Shown in pieces: positions 40,278 to 48,298 of a DNA stretch of 57,775 nucleotides. The position numbers and the translations under genes were made by a program. Position 1 is the first letter of the stretch. Each line of letters opens with the position of its first letter. Under the pieces are notes generated by a model that was given only the letters and a program-made list of their open reading frames with translations, made no database searches and was not told the DNA's origin. Source of the stretch: CAYHGX01 sp964356355. GTDB taxonomy: Bacteria; Patescibacteriota; Gracilibacteria; UBA1369; LOWO2-01-FULL-3. The stretch covers positions 1 to 57,775 of the forward strand of contig CAYHGX010000008.1 in assembly GCA_964356355.1 (NCBI GenBank). The letters are read 5' to 3'.

Positions 40278-41426
40278 TTAGTAAAGACGTCCGCCCCATT
40301 CTGTAACTGCAAATCCACTTCGAGTAGCAGCTTTTAACTTTTGCTCAGTTACCTTGACGCTCTTATCAAGGCCCTTGTAGTCGAAGAATACGCGAATTAC
40401 TGAATCTGGCTTTGGGCTCACTGTGAGAGGGGCATAACCATCGATACTGGCCTGATCAATGAAGGTAATGAAGTAGTAAGGTTTTTCTGTGAATTTTGGA
40501 ACCCAGAATTCCTTGAAATCTGCTATTTCTTTAGAATTTAGGCCGAGGTAAGAAAGCTTCTTATCGAAGAAGGTTGAAACATCCTTTTGTGCTACAACAA
40601 AGCCTTCTTTTGGAGTAATGAAATTTGCTGCAATACCCTCCCAGAAGAGATATGGATAAACTGTGTTGTCTGCGATATTGGTGATTTTACCCTCTGGTGT
40701 AGCCCAAACATTCCAGCCGTCATTGATAGCCGGCTCAGAAACAGTGATGCCACTTGTTGGCTTAACGTTAACAAAAACCTTAGTTTCCTTGGTTGGATAG
40801 AGATAGATAACTGGCTTGCCCATTTCGGCTCCGCCATGTGTGTAGTAGATCGTAACCTTTGTAGATTTAATAGATCCGTCTTGGAAGTAGGCGGTAAAAA
40901 CGTAAGTATTGCTTCCTTCAGCTAAATTGCTCCATTCCTCAGAGGCTCCATATGAAAAGTTTGTATTGCCGGCAACATACTTGGAAAGAACATAGTCATC
41001 TACCTGGGTAGAATTGCTATTTGTGGCTTTAACTCCAATCTTTGTAGTATTAGGAGATACATTCCCTTTAAAGAAGATTGGTGCCTCATAAAGTGAAGCT
41101 TCGTTTTTTGGGGTCTGCACTACGATGAAACTTTCACCGTTATAAGTTGACTTAGTTTCAGTGGGAGCTGGGGGAGGAACTGGAGTAGAGGTGGTGGGGA
41201 TATCTGTGGTGGTGACGTCTGTGGGAGTGACAACTGGAGTGGTAGAGGCCTCTACCTTTTGACTCACCGCCTCTAATTTATTCTGAAGATCCTGAACTTG
41301 AGATTGAAGCTCTTTAACTTGAGGATCGACCTCTTTGGTGCCCTGTAATAAGCTGCAGCCGGTGGCTGAAATTGTGATGGCGAGAATACTCAGCCATAAG
41401 GTGGTTTTCTTAGTAAACTGATTCAT
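40278..41426 (-). CDS. Lipoprotein with coiled coil, Thr/Pro linker and conserved KPVIYLYP domain
   Basis: The 382-residue protein has a lipobox (S-A-T-G-C, C24). A coiled coil (about 33-60), a low-complexity Thr/Pro/Val linker (about 61-92), an Ig-like domain and a C-terminal domain starting G-K-P-V-I-Y-L-Y-P follow. I recognise this last pattern, with the later Y-L-F-W-E-G, as a widespread uncharacterised extracellular domain. The linker suggests a reach through the wall. It lies 4 bases before the start of the MEMO gene and 14 bases after the SIMPL gene, on the same strand. Function unknown. Confidence 0.85.
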   Translation of the reverse strand: MNQFTKKTTLWLSILAITISATGCSLLQGTKEVDPQVKELQSQVQDLQNKLEAVSQKVEASTTPVVTPTDVTTTDIPTTSTPVPPPAPTETKSTYNGESFIVVQTPKNEASLYEAPIFFKGNVSPNTTKIGVKATNSNSTQVDDYVLSKYVAGNTNFSYGASEEWSNLAEGSNTYVFTAYFQDGSIKSTKVTIYYTHGGAEMGKPVIYLYPTKETKVFVNVKPTSGITVSEPAINDGWNVWATPEGKITNIADNTVYPYLFWEGIAANFITPKEGFVVAQKDVSTFFDKKLSYLGLNSKEIADFKEFWVPKFTEKPYYFITFIDQASIDGYAPLTVSPKPDSVIRVFFDYKGLDKSVKVTEQKLKAATRSGFAVTEWGGRLY

Positions 41427-41440
41427 GGGTAGAGGGTTAT

Positions 41441-42199
41441 TTAGTTGATTTTATAAGTAAGGGAAACGGTAAGATTCACCTCCGATTGGCCCGGTTCAAT
41501 TGACGGTGCGGCCTCTGGAACGGCACCAACGTCACCCATACTAACGGACTTGCTGTAGTAGGGCATGTAGCCGCCGTCCGCATATTCGGAATAATTAGTA
41601 ACTCGTCCAAGGCTTAAACCTGTGGAATCCTCAATGATCTTAGCTTTTGCCATAGCCTTAGCTACTGCCTCTTGACGCGCATCAGCGTTGGCCTTATCGG
41701 GATCATCGATGATGAAATCAACACCTCCCACCATGTTGGCGCCTGCCTTGGTAGTAGTAGCGATTAAGTCTCCGATCTTAGTAAAATCATGCAATTTAAT
41801 TTCCATATTCTGGCTCAAGGTAAAGCCATCTTGCTTACTCTCGTTATCTTTCCAGGTGTATTTAGGGCCCAGTGAATAATTTGTAGTCTTGATGTCCTTA
41901 GATTCAACGCCAAGGGCCTTAATAGCAGCCATTACTGCGTTGATCTTTTCGGTGTTATTTTTAACTGTTTCCTCGGAAGTTGCAGCTTCGGTATTTACTC
42001 CAATCTGAATTTTAGCGACATCGGGCACAACATAGGCCTTGCCTTTGCCCTCAACAGTGAGTTCGTGAGCAAAATTGCCCTGGGCCGTGTTGTAAATTTC
42101 GTAAATTCGGAAGCCCCAAAAGGCAACGAGACCAACTAAAAAAACAAGCACAAGGTGATAGAGCCTATTGGAAAGCTCGAGTTTGTTTGAGTCTTGCAT
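41441..42199 (-). CDS. SIMPL-domain (DUF541) protein, membrane-anchored
   Basis: The 252-residue protein has an N-terminal membrane helix (about 13-31) and a SIMPL domain: V-E-G-K-G-K-A-Y-V-V-P-D-V-A-K-I-Q-I-G-V, a central I-K-T-T-N-Y-S-L-G-P and a late A-V-A-K-A-M-A-K-A-K-I-I. SIMPL proteins are secreted or periplasmic; some protect cells from oxidative or membrane stress, and the mouse homologue binds signalling proteins. The C-terminus ends in a strand L-T-V-S-L-T-Y-K-I-N. It is first of the four-gene minus-strand group (SIMPL, lipoprotein, MEMO, KamA) with short or overlapping joins. Confidence 0.9.
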   Translation of the reverse strand: MQDSNKLELSNRLYHLVLVFLVGLVAFWGFRIYEIYNTAQGNFAHELTVEGKGKAYVVPDVAKIQIGVNTEAATSEETVKNNTEKINAVMAAIKALGVESKDIKTTNYSLGPKYTWKDNESKQDGFTLSQNMEIKLHDFTKIGDLIATTTKAGANMVGGVDFIIDDPDKANADARQEAVAKAMAKAKIIEDSTGLSLGRVTNYSEYADGGYMPYYSKSVSMGDVGAVPEAAPSIEPGQSEVNLTVSLTYKIN

Positions 42200-42282
42200 A
42201 GTGGAGGGATTAGAATGAATTAACTATAACTCTAGGCCGCTTAGTTTCCAAGTAGATCGTAGTCATAGCATGAAGTTGGAGA

Positions 42283-42311
42283 TTGATTTTAATGCCGAAT
42301 TAAGGTAGAAT
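42283..42311 (+). promoter_or_regulatory. Promoter before the 64-aa gene
   Basis: TTGATT (42283-42288), a 17-base spacer and TAGAAT (42306-42311) precede the small ORF by 26 bases and support its being expressed. Confidence 0.6.
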
Positions 42312-42337
42312 TTCGAACCATTTATTAATTCACACAT

Positions 42338-42532
42338 ATGAGTAAAAAAATAGAGAGAGTAGTTCCTGCCGATACTAGGGCTGAAGGATTAGTTGTAGAT
42401 GCAGATGCAATTCCAGGGGAAGATCGTCCTAATACAGAGGCAGCACAGACAGTAGATGCTGAGAAGAGGGCAATAAGGGACAAAGTGATAACTGGTACTG
42501 GCAACCCTGTGGATGCAGGCAAAGAGTTTTAA
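42338..42532 (+). CDS. Small hypothetical protein (64 aa)
   Basis: A 64-residue hydrophilic protein of Asp/Glu/Ala-rich composition with no recognised family. It has no signal or membrane segment and is predicted to be largely disordered. A consensus-like promoter lies 26 bases upstream, and its end is 38 bases from the minus-strand tRNA-Pro, so it is a free-standing gene. That promoter is the main support for translation. Confidence 0.55.
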   Translation: MSKKIERVVPADTRAEGLVVDADAIPGEDRPNTEAAQTVDAEKRAIRDKVITGTGNPVDAGKEF

Positions 42533-42570
42533 AAATAACAAATAATACTGCGCTTGCGCATTTGTTTTGA

Positions 42571-42647
42571 TGGTCGGGGCGAAAGGACTTGAACCTTCGA
42601 CCCCCTGGTCCCAAACCAGGTACTCTAGCCAACTGAGCTACGCCCCG
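42571..42647 (-). tRNA. tRNA-Pro (anticodon UGG)
   Basis: Read on the minus strand the 77-base gene begins CGGGGCG and ends CGCCCCG-A-CCA. The anticodon stem CCTGG/CCAGG encloses TTTGGGA, giving TGG. D and T arms are normal, with T loop TTCAAGT. CCA is encoded. Confidence 0.96.
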
Positions 42648-42715
42648 ACGAACGGCTAATTACTTAGCTGTGCGATTTTAGCGAATAAGTAGGTGAATGT
42701 TAAGGGAATTTTCAA

Positions 42716-42721
42716 TATAAT
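42716..42721 (+). promoter_or_regulatory. Putative -10 box close to the PRC-barrel start
   Basis: TATAAT at 42716-42721 is only 7 bases before the ATG at 42729. If used, the mRNA would be nearly leaderless. No clear -35 is seen. Confidence 0.4.
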
Positions 42722-42728
42722 GTGGGCA

Positions 42729-43280
42729 ATGGAAAAACTGTACAGCAAAATAATTAGAAGTTATGTGTTTAGAGAAGAAAGCCTGAGGCCCATTGCCAGC
42801 GTGAGAGATTTGGTGATTGACCCGAATAATGGCAAGGTTGTGGCCATTGAGGTGAATAGAGGCAGGAAAATGGTGATTTCGCCAATGGATATTACGGCCT
42901 GGGGATCAGCAATGAAAATAGGCGGACGCGATGACATTGTGAACGTAGATGAACTCGTGAGAGTAAAAGAGGTGTGGGAAAGAAGGGCTCAAATCTTTGG
43001 CCAAAAAGTGGAGACAGAGGGCGGAAAAGTACTAGGAAAAGTGATCGACTTTGTAATTGATGGCAAATTTTTAGTTTTGAAAAAACTTTACGTAGCCAAG
43101 GTGTTTCTAGGATTACTAAAATTTGATAGTAGAATTATTTTGGCCAAAAATATAATTGAGATTTTGCCAAACAAGATCGTGGTGAAAGATGATGCAGCAA
43201 CGGTGAAAGAGGAGGAAAAGGCCGTGCGCATGGCAACAGGAGTTGGCGAAGAGAAGGTAGAACTATGCCCTGCAGGGTAA
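42729..43280 (+). CDS. PRC-barrel domain protein
   Basis: From Met 42729 the protein has 183 residues with two PRC-barrel-type modules (about 1-75 and 85-165). Each has G-x-V-[VL] and D-[FL]-V-I-D patterns: R-D-L-V-I-D-P-N-N-G-K-V-V-A-I-E-V and G-G-K-V-L-G-K-V-I-D-F-V-I-D-G-K-F. PRC-barrels occur in photosynthetic reaction centre H subunits and RimM and bind proteins or RNA; the role of solo ones is unknown. An in-frame ATG at 42693 exists, but the Met after it fits the TATAAT at 42716. It converges on the 586-aa protein gene across 11 bases. Confidence 0.82.
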   Translation: MEKLYSKIIRSYVFREESLRPIASVRDLVIDPNNGKVVAIEVNRGRKMVISPMDITAWGSAMKIGGRDDIVNVDELVRVKEVWERRAQIFGQKVETEGGKVLGKVIDFVIDGKFLVLKKLYVAKVFLGLLKFDSRIILAKNIIEILPNKIVVKDDAATVKEEEKAVRMATGVGEEKVELCPAG

Positions 43281-43291
43281 ATTCAACCAGA

Positions 43292-45001
43292 TCATTTTCT
43301 CTTCTTTTTAGCTTTCTTGTGTTTCTTAGACTTGCCCTCATCGATAGCTGGCTTTGGCTTGGCATTTAAGGCTGTAATTAAACCTTCAATTCGCCCAAGC
43401 GCATCTGGTCTTAAACTATCAACATTAACGGGCTCACCAGGTACAGGACTGGCTGTTAATTTTGTCTTAGACACATGAATGGATACCTCTTCAATTCCCG
43501 TGACAGACCAGTTACCATCCTTCTTTGCCAAAACAACCCGAGCTCCAAATTTTGGAGATTTCGTGGCAAAACATTCCTGAAGTTCAATATTACTAAGATC
43601 CCATTGAGTGTCAGTTGGAATGATAATCTGATAACTATCCTCTCCTTTAACAAGCCAAGCAGTCAAAGTGGAAGAATACAGTGCTGAACTTTCTTCCTTC
43701 TCTGCCGACTCAGGGTCAAGATTAGAGAGATCACAATCTTCACCATCTAAAAGAAGATCTGGGGTCATATTTATAGCCACTTTCCCCCGCGTGAAAGCCT
43801 TGTTTGTGGCTGATGCTTCGCTGAGCTCTTTTCTCACAGCTTCCAGATCGGCCAAAATCAGCTTTGCAGAAAATTCTGTGGCAGCCTTTTTGGCATCACC
43901 CGCAATTTTTTCTTGTAAAGCGGCTTCCCTTGGTTCTGTAACAAATTTTTCAACCGGATAGGGAAGAGCAATACTTAGAGCGGACAAAAGAGTGGCGATC
44001 CTAAGGTAATTCACAGTGCCTCCGGCTGCCTTTTCGATCGCATCTAGGAATTCTTGAGGTGCTCGGCCCATAAGTTGCAGCAAGCGCTTACCATGGCCTT
44101 CAAAGACATATTGGTCTCCAGTGGAAACCGCCAATGTATTTGCCGCCATTCTGCTGGCCTGCCCAGCTTCCGGATCCTGATCCATCTTGGTATTTTGAGC
44201 ATCAGAAACAAATGCGGGAATAGCGAAGCGAGCTGCATTAGCTAACAATAAAATCATCAAGGCAGTAACTTTGTTGAGACTTAAGGAGTCATTGAGTAAA
44301 GCGGAAATAGCAAGAAAGTTTAGAGGAGCGCTAATTGCTGTGCCAGCTGTAGTGACCAAAACTTTCGCCTTATTCATGCCGGCAACTGCCGGAACAATGG
44401 TGTCTTGAAGCTTATCTGCAACTTTAACTTCGAGTGCTGCAGTTGCATCATTAATGGCTGGAAGGGCCATGAGCTTGGCTCTAAGATCATAATTGTCAGA
44501 TAGATTTTCACTAGCAGGCCACATGTCAAATTGGACCAAGGTTACGGCATCGCTGGCAAGACTTGATTTTACTATATATGTAAATGGTTTGTCATTTTTA
44601 CCCTCTGCATCTTGGCTGCCACCGTTGACTATTTCATCAATAATAGAGCCCGCTAATAAATCACCACTTGCTGCTGCTTCTACATAAGCAGATCCATATT
44701 CAGATATTAAATAATCAAACTGTGCGTCGACTGCGGCCTGTTGCAGAGATAGGAGTGCATGTTGTTCCGCCCTTTGAGCCTCGTCTGAGAGAGTATCAAT
44801 GGCCGCTCTTATGGCAAAAATACTACTATTTGAATCAATAGCTCTACCACTTGATGCATTAAACCTCTCAATAAAGCCAGCAATAGGCGCCTTGGCTGCT
44901 TCAAGGTATTGAGCTAACTGCTCGTGAGGTACCACTTCGCTTGTTGCATCTATCCGAGTAGGCTCTGCGGCTCCTAGGCCGAATTGTTCTGCTGTCGTCA
45001 T
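43292..45001 (-). CDS. Large hypothetical protein with membrane segments
   Basis: From Met 45001 the protein has 569 residues and is not recognised. An N-terminal helical part (about 10-190) is followed by two or three hydrophobic segments (about 218-275; A-L-M-I-L-L-L-A-N-A-A-R) and a further one near 332-350. A C-terminal beta-rich domain (about 395-525) ends with a very basic tail (K-S-K-K-H-K-K-A-K-K-K-R-K). The tail should be cytoplasmic. I prefer 45001 over the ATG at 45052 because the first 17 residues (with M-Y-L-L-N-F-K) are unlike the rest. It lies downstream of the pilin gene but is separated by a strong terminator. Confidence 0.75.
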   Translation of the reverse strand: MTTAEQFGLGAAEPTRIDATSEVVPHEQLAQYLEAAKAPIAGFIERFNASSGRAIDSNSSIFAIRAAIDTLSDEAQRAEQHALLSLQQAAVDAQFDYLISEYGSAYVEAAASGDLLAGSIIDEIVNGGSQDAEGKNDKPFTYIVKSSLASDAVTLVQFDMWPASENLSDNYDLRAKLMALPAINDATAALEVKVADKLQDTIVPAVAGMNKAKVLVTTAGTAISAPLNFLAISALLNDSLSLNKVTALMILLLANAARFAIPAFVSDAQNTKMDQDPEAGQASRMAANTLAVSTGDQYVFEGHGKRLLQLMGRAPQEFLDAIEKAAGGTVNYLRIATLLSALSIALPYPVEKFVTEPREAALQEKIAGDAKKAATEFSAKLILADLEAVRKELSEASATNKAFTRGKVAINMTPDLLLDGEDCDLSNLDPESAEKEESSALYSSTLTAWLVKGEDSYQIIIPTDTQWDLSNIELQECFATKSPKFGARVVLAKKDGNWSVTGIEEVSIHVSKTKLTASPVPGEPVNVDSLRPDALGRIEGLITALNAKPKPAIDEGKSKKHKKAKKKRK

Positions 45002-45077
45002 GGCTGATATGGCTTTAAAATTTAGAAGATACATTGACACCTTGGAGCCCATTTGTCAATAGTGATTATTTTGCTAT

Positions 45078-45107
45078 AAAAAAAGCCCGGCGCGGGGCCG
45101 GGCTTTG
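45078..45107 (-). terminator. Strong terminator for the pilin gene
   Basis: Ten-bp arms AAAGCCCGGC (45082-45091) and GCCGGGCTTT (45097-45106) close a 5-base loop. On the minus strand the stem runs into seven T (45084-45078). It ends the pilin transcript 20 bases beyond its stop. Confidence 0.9.
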
Positions 45108-45126
45108 AGTGTTGTTGAATGGAGTC

Positions 45127-45525
45127 TTAACTTGCGGCACCTGTACCAGCTCCTAGTACGGCACTTACTACTACGAATGAAAGAAGTACTACAACTAAAC
45201 CGATTAGCGCGTACATGATGATCTTTTTCGCATTACCTACTGCGTCATCATTACCAGCTGAAGTTACATAGGTAACACCTCCGTAGATCACCATGATCAC
45301 AGAAATAAGACCTAAGAAACCAAGGAAGTAGTTGATCACACGAAGAACTAGACCACGGAAAGAAGATTCACCACCTGTGGCTGTAGAAACCGCTTCTGGA
45401 TTGTCGGTAGGATTTAGAAGAGCGGTAGCACCGGCCATTGGAATCATTGAAAACAGTGTGATTGCACCAACCATAAGGCCTAAAATAATTAGCACCTGCT
45501 TGGCTAGTTGGAATTTAGATTTCAT
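45127..45525 (-). CDS. TrbC/VirB2-like pilin protein
   Basis: From Met 45525 the protein has 132 residues: a signal-like N-terminal segment (about 9-32), then a second part with two membrane helices (about 62-82 and 102-125) in the pattern G-L-V-L-R-V-I-N-Y-F-L-G-F-L-G-L-I-S-V-I-M-V and N-A-K-K-I-I-M-Y-A-L-I-G-L-V-V-V. A G-G-V-T-Y-V-T-S-A-G-N-D-D loop joins them. This two-helix arrangement is that of TrbC/VirB2 pilins, common in CPR genomes without a full type IV secretion system nearby. The earlier Met (45585) adds 20 residues. Single-gene unit with its own terminator. Confidence 0.82.
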   Translation of the reverse strand: MKSKFQLAKQVLIILGLMVGAITLFSMIPMAGATALLNPTDNPEAVSTATGGESSFRGLVLRVINYFLGFLGLISVIMVIYGGVTYVTSAGNDDAVGNAKKIIMYALIGLVVVLLSFVVVSAVLGAGTGAAS

Positions 45526-45617
45526 AGGGAAATAAGTTATTTTCTTCCAGATGTTATCAGAAGGGTGTTTTTTTTGCAATAACACCAGTAACTTGGCTGG
45601 GAAAAAGGCCTGTTTTG

Positions 45618-45626
45618 TGCTATAAT
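45618..45626 (+). promoter_or_regulatory. Extended -10 of the phosphatase-like gene
   Basis: TGCTATAAT at 45618-45626 overlaps an upstream in-frame ATG at 45626, which decides for the start at 45650, 23 bases downstream. No good -35 is seen. Confidence 0.6.
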
Positions 45627-45649
45627 TGCTGGAAAATTACAAAAATAAA

Positions 45650-47188
45650 ATGAAGCCTGTTGAAGACCATTTGGCACCAGATCCTGATTGCAAAGATACA
45701 CTAGTTGATCTTCCAAGAGTAGTGGAGGAGACAACGCAAGGAGAGGTCTTGAAAAAAAGAACTCTTGGCTTGTTTAGACGAGAAACCTGGGAAAAGGTAG
45801 GAGCTGCTTTGGGAATAGGGGAAAGCGCGAAATCAATGGTACATAAAATGCGGGCAAGATTAGGAGATAAAGATGAGAAAATCACGTTGGAACTTGATTC
45901 AATTGAACATGGAGAAACTGCCCCGGATGGCACAAAAATGACTGAACTTCAGAGAAGGAAATTGGCCAAAAGTCATATGAAATTCTTAGATAATCTAGAT
46001 GCCATAAGACAGCATGATGCCGGTTTGGCAGACAAAGTGATGACACGTTGGTTTAATGTTGATACCGGGGCTGAGCTAACCATTCTTGAAAGGCATGCAA
46101 TGGCCGAAAAGGAATTGCAGCAATTTCATGGTAAAGAGGTGTTGAGTGAAAAAGAGAAGGAAGAGATGAAAGAGGTGGTGGCAATTGGAGATCTAAATGG
46201 CTCGCTCAAAACACTTGAGTATAACCTAAAAAAAACCGGTGTATTGAGTCATAGTGGAAAATGGGCGGCTGGAAGAAGAACCGTGGAGATTCATGGTGAT
46301 ATCTTGGCCGATAGAGGGATGGATGGATTTGAAATATTACTAAGAATTAGACACTTGAGAGCAGAGGCGCAAGCGGCTGGAGGTAATGTGAAGGTGATTG
46401 CCGGAAACCATGACGACTTGATGTTTAAATTTTTAACAGAGAGAACGGGCGAGGATCCCAATATGGCAATCGGGGCTTGCTGGATGGATCATAATAGCAA
46501 ATTAAATGACACAAAAAGCCAAGGAATTGGACTTTTGGAGGTGACTCAGTTTACCGGGGATCGAAAAATGATGAAAAATTTCAAAGAGGCGTATAAAGCA
46601 GGCCGTTTGGATAAAAATGAGGTACTAACCAATATGCGCAATGATGCTCGAGGACGCATAATCCTGGAGGAAATGACTAATATGATTCTGGCAGATAGAG
46701 TAGGTGATACCCTTTTTATTCATACAGATCCGACCAATGACTTACTAAAAACTGTTTTAGATCGGGGAACTGATGATATCAACAGGCAATTCCAGACTTC
46801 GTTGAGGGAGAGTTTGCTGGAAGGAAAGGAATTTGAGAAGAGTAACAATCCTCTATTTAATACCTTCTTGAATGGTGATAATAGAACCATGAGAGATGCC
46901 TTAGTGGAACAGAAAGGCCCTATAAATCTAGATCCTGACATTTTGCGACAACTCAAGGAGAAGGGTATTAACAGGGTAGTTTACGGACATTCGGTGCTCT
47001 CTGAAGAGCATAGAAAGGTGGAGTTTGGAGGTATCCAATTTGTCTCGGTGGATAGGGGATCATTGAGAGGCGGAAATACCAAAATTTCGGCTGCGCTTTT
47101 GAAGCCAGAAGAGACCATAGGATCGAAGACACTTTTTAATATGCCTGCTACTAAAATTCCGCTCAAAAGTCCTAATGTGCAACGATAA
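45650..47188 (+). CDS. PPP-type metallophosphatase domain protein with N-terminal extension
   Basis: From Met 45650 the protein has 512 residues. The metallophosphatase core (about 175-490) has the PPP-like motifs G-D-L-N-G (about 180), H-G-D-I-L-A-D-R-G (about 215-223), G-N-H-D-D (252-256) and Y-G-H-S near the end, so it could be a protein phosphatase or an Ap4A-hydrolase-like enzyme. In front are ~170 mostly charged, helical residues with R-R-E-T-W-E-K-V-G-A-A, not recognised. The stop lies inside the end of convergent murB, with a 17-base overlap. Substrate unknown; the extension is the unusual part. Confidence 0.85.
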   Translation: MKPVEDHLAPDPDCKDTLVDLPRVVEETTQGEVLKKRTLGLFRRETWEKVGAALGIGESAKSMVHKMRARLGDKDEKITLELDSIEHGETAPDGTKMTELQRRKLAKSHMKFLDNLDAIRQHDAGLADKVMTRWFNVDTGAELTILERHAMAEKELQQFHGKEVLSEKEKEEMKEVVAIGDLNGSLKTLEYNLKKTGVLSHSGKWAAGRRTVEIHGDILADRGMDGFEILLRIRHLRAEAQAAGGNVKVIAGNHDDLMFKFLTERTGEDPNMAIGACWMDHNSKLNDTKSQGIGLLEVTQFTGDRKMMKNFKEAYKAGRLDKNEVLTNMRNDARGRIILEEMTNMILADRVGDTLFIHTDPTNDLLKTVLDRGTDDINRQFQTSLRESLLEGKEFEKSNNPLFNTFLNGDNRTMRDALVEQKGPINLDPDILRQLKEKGINRVVYGHSVLSEEHRKVEFGGIQFVSVDRGSLRGGNTKISAALLKPEETIGSKTLFNMPATKIPLKSPNVQR

Positions 47189-48116
47189 CAGAAGGCACAA
47201 TTACAACTTCCGGTTCGAGATGGACACCAAATTTTTCAAGAACGGTTTTTTGGGCGAGTTGAGAAAGGGCAAGCATCTCTTCTGAAGTGGCTTTGCCCTG
47301 TAGGTTCATGAAAAAGTTACCGTGCTTAGGTGAGATTTGAGCGTGGCCGATGAGGTGTCCCTTGAGGCCGGCGAGGTCGATGAGCTGGCCGGCGGGCTTA
47401 TCGGGTGAGGGATTTTTAAAGAAGGAGCCAGTAGTAAGGCCGGGAGGCTGCGCCTTGAGGCGAACTTGGCGAATTTCATTGATCTGCTTTTGCTGTTCTT
47501 CGGCGGATACTTGGCGCTTTGAAACACGGAAACTCGCGCTCAAAACAATTTGAGGCTCATAATTGGCGTGATCAGGCTTTAGCCGGCTTTCGCGGTAGTT
47601 GTACATGAAATATTCAGTCGGATGGATGGTGATTTGGCCATTTTGAGGATTGTAGAGCACGGCGTTGATGAGAATGTCCTTAGTTTCTAGGCCATTACAG
47701 CCTGCATTGCCGCGGACCGCGCCTCCTACCGTACCTGGGAGGCCAGTCCATCGCTCAAAGCCTGTAAGACCTTCGTTAATTGAGAACTCAAGAAGTTTGG
47801 AAATCAAGGCTCCACCATCTGCTACGATTGTGTGTTCATTTTCGTTGTCGTGATGAGAGATGTGGTTACTTTCAATTTTGATTACGAGGCCGCGAAAACC
47901 TTGGTCGTGGAAGAGAATATTGCTACCGGCCCCAATAATGAAAAAGGAAAGATCATTTCTACGTGCAAATTCGATCAAGGCATGGAGAAGAGAGGTGTCG
48001 TTGAGGTGATAAAAGTAATCGGCAGGCCCACCAATCTGAAAAGTAGAGTACTTACGAAGTGGCTCGTTGAAGAGAACTTCTGGAAATTTGGACTTAAACT
48101 TTTCGGCTAAATTCAT
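47172..48116 (-). CDS. murB: UDP-N-acetylenolpyruvoylglucosamine reductase (MurB)
   Basis: MurB reduces the enolpyruvyl group to form UDP-N-acetylmuramate, the step after MurA. The FAD-binding PCMH domain begins L-R-K-Y-S-T-F-Q-I-G-G-P-A-D and has I-G-A-G-S-N-I-L-F-H-D and G-T-V-G-G-A-V-R-G-N-A-G-C. The C-terminal domain has T-G-S-F-F-K-N-P with the proton-donor Ser, and H-G-N-F-F-M-N. At 314 residues it is the short (type II-like) form. Its 3' end overlaps the convergent phosphatase gene by 17 bases. A tRNA-Thr promoter follows directly upstream of its start, on the other strand. Confidence 0.95.
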   Translation of the reverse strand: MNLAEKFKSKFPEVLFNEPLRKYSTFQIGGPADYFYHLNDTSLLHALIEFARRNDLSFFIIGAGSNILFHDQGFRGLVIKIESNHISHHDNENEHTIVADGGALISKLLEFSINEGLTGFERWTGLPGTVGGAVRGNAGCNGLETKDILINAVLYNPQNGQITIHPTEYFMYNYRESRLKPDHANYEPQIVLSASFRVSKRQVSAEEQQKQINEIRQVRLKAQPPGLTTGSFFKNPSPDKPAGQLIDLAGLKGHLIGHAQISPKHGNFFMNLQGKATSEEMLALSQLAQKTVLEKFGVHLEPEVVIVPSVIVAH

Positions 48117-48144
48117 ATATAAAGATTAGCAGTTTTCAAAAAAA

Positions 48145-48173
48145 TTGACAGGGCGTTTCATTTAAAATAGAAT
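48145..48173 (+). promoter_or_regulatory. tRNA-Thr promoter
   Basis: A perfect TTGACA (48145-48150), 17-base spacer and TAGAAT (48168-48173) lie 32 bases before tRNA-Thr. Confidence 0.8.
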
Positions 48174-48205
48174 CTCCCTGCTTTTGAAATCATTGGAGTG
48201 AAAGT

Positions 48206-48281
48206 GCCACCTTAGCTCAGCTGGTAGAGCAACGGTTTTGTAAACCGTGGGTCGTCGGTTCGAATCCGACAGGTGGCTCCA
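48206..48281 (+). tRNA. tRNA-Thr (anticodon UGU)
   Basis: The 76-base gene has acceptor GCCACCT/AGGTGGC and encoded CCA. The anticodon stem ACGGT/ACCGT encloses TTTGTAA, anticodon TGT. T arm TCGG-TTCGAAT-CCGA. The next gene starts 17 bases downstream, and no terminator lies between, so the tRNA may be cotranscribed with it. Confidence 0.97.
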
Positions 48282-48298
48282 TCTTCTGCAGAATTATC

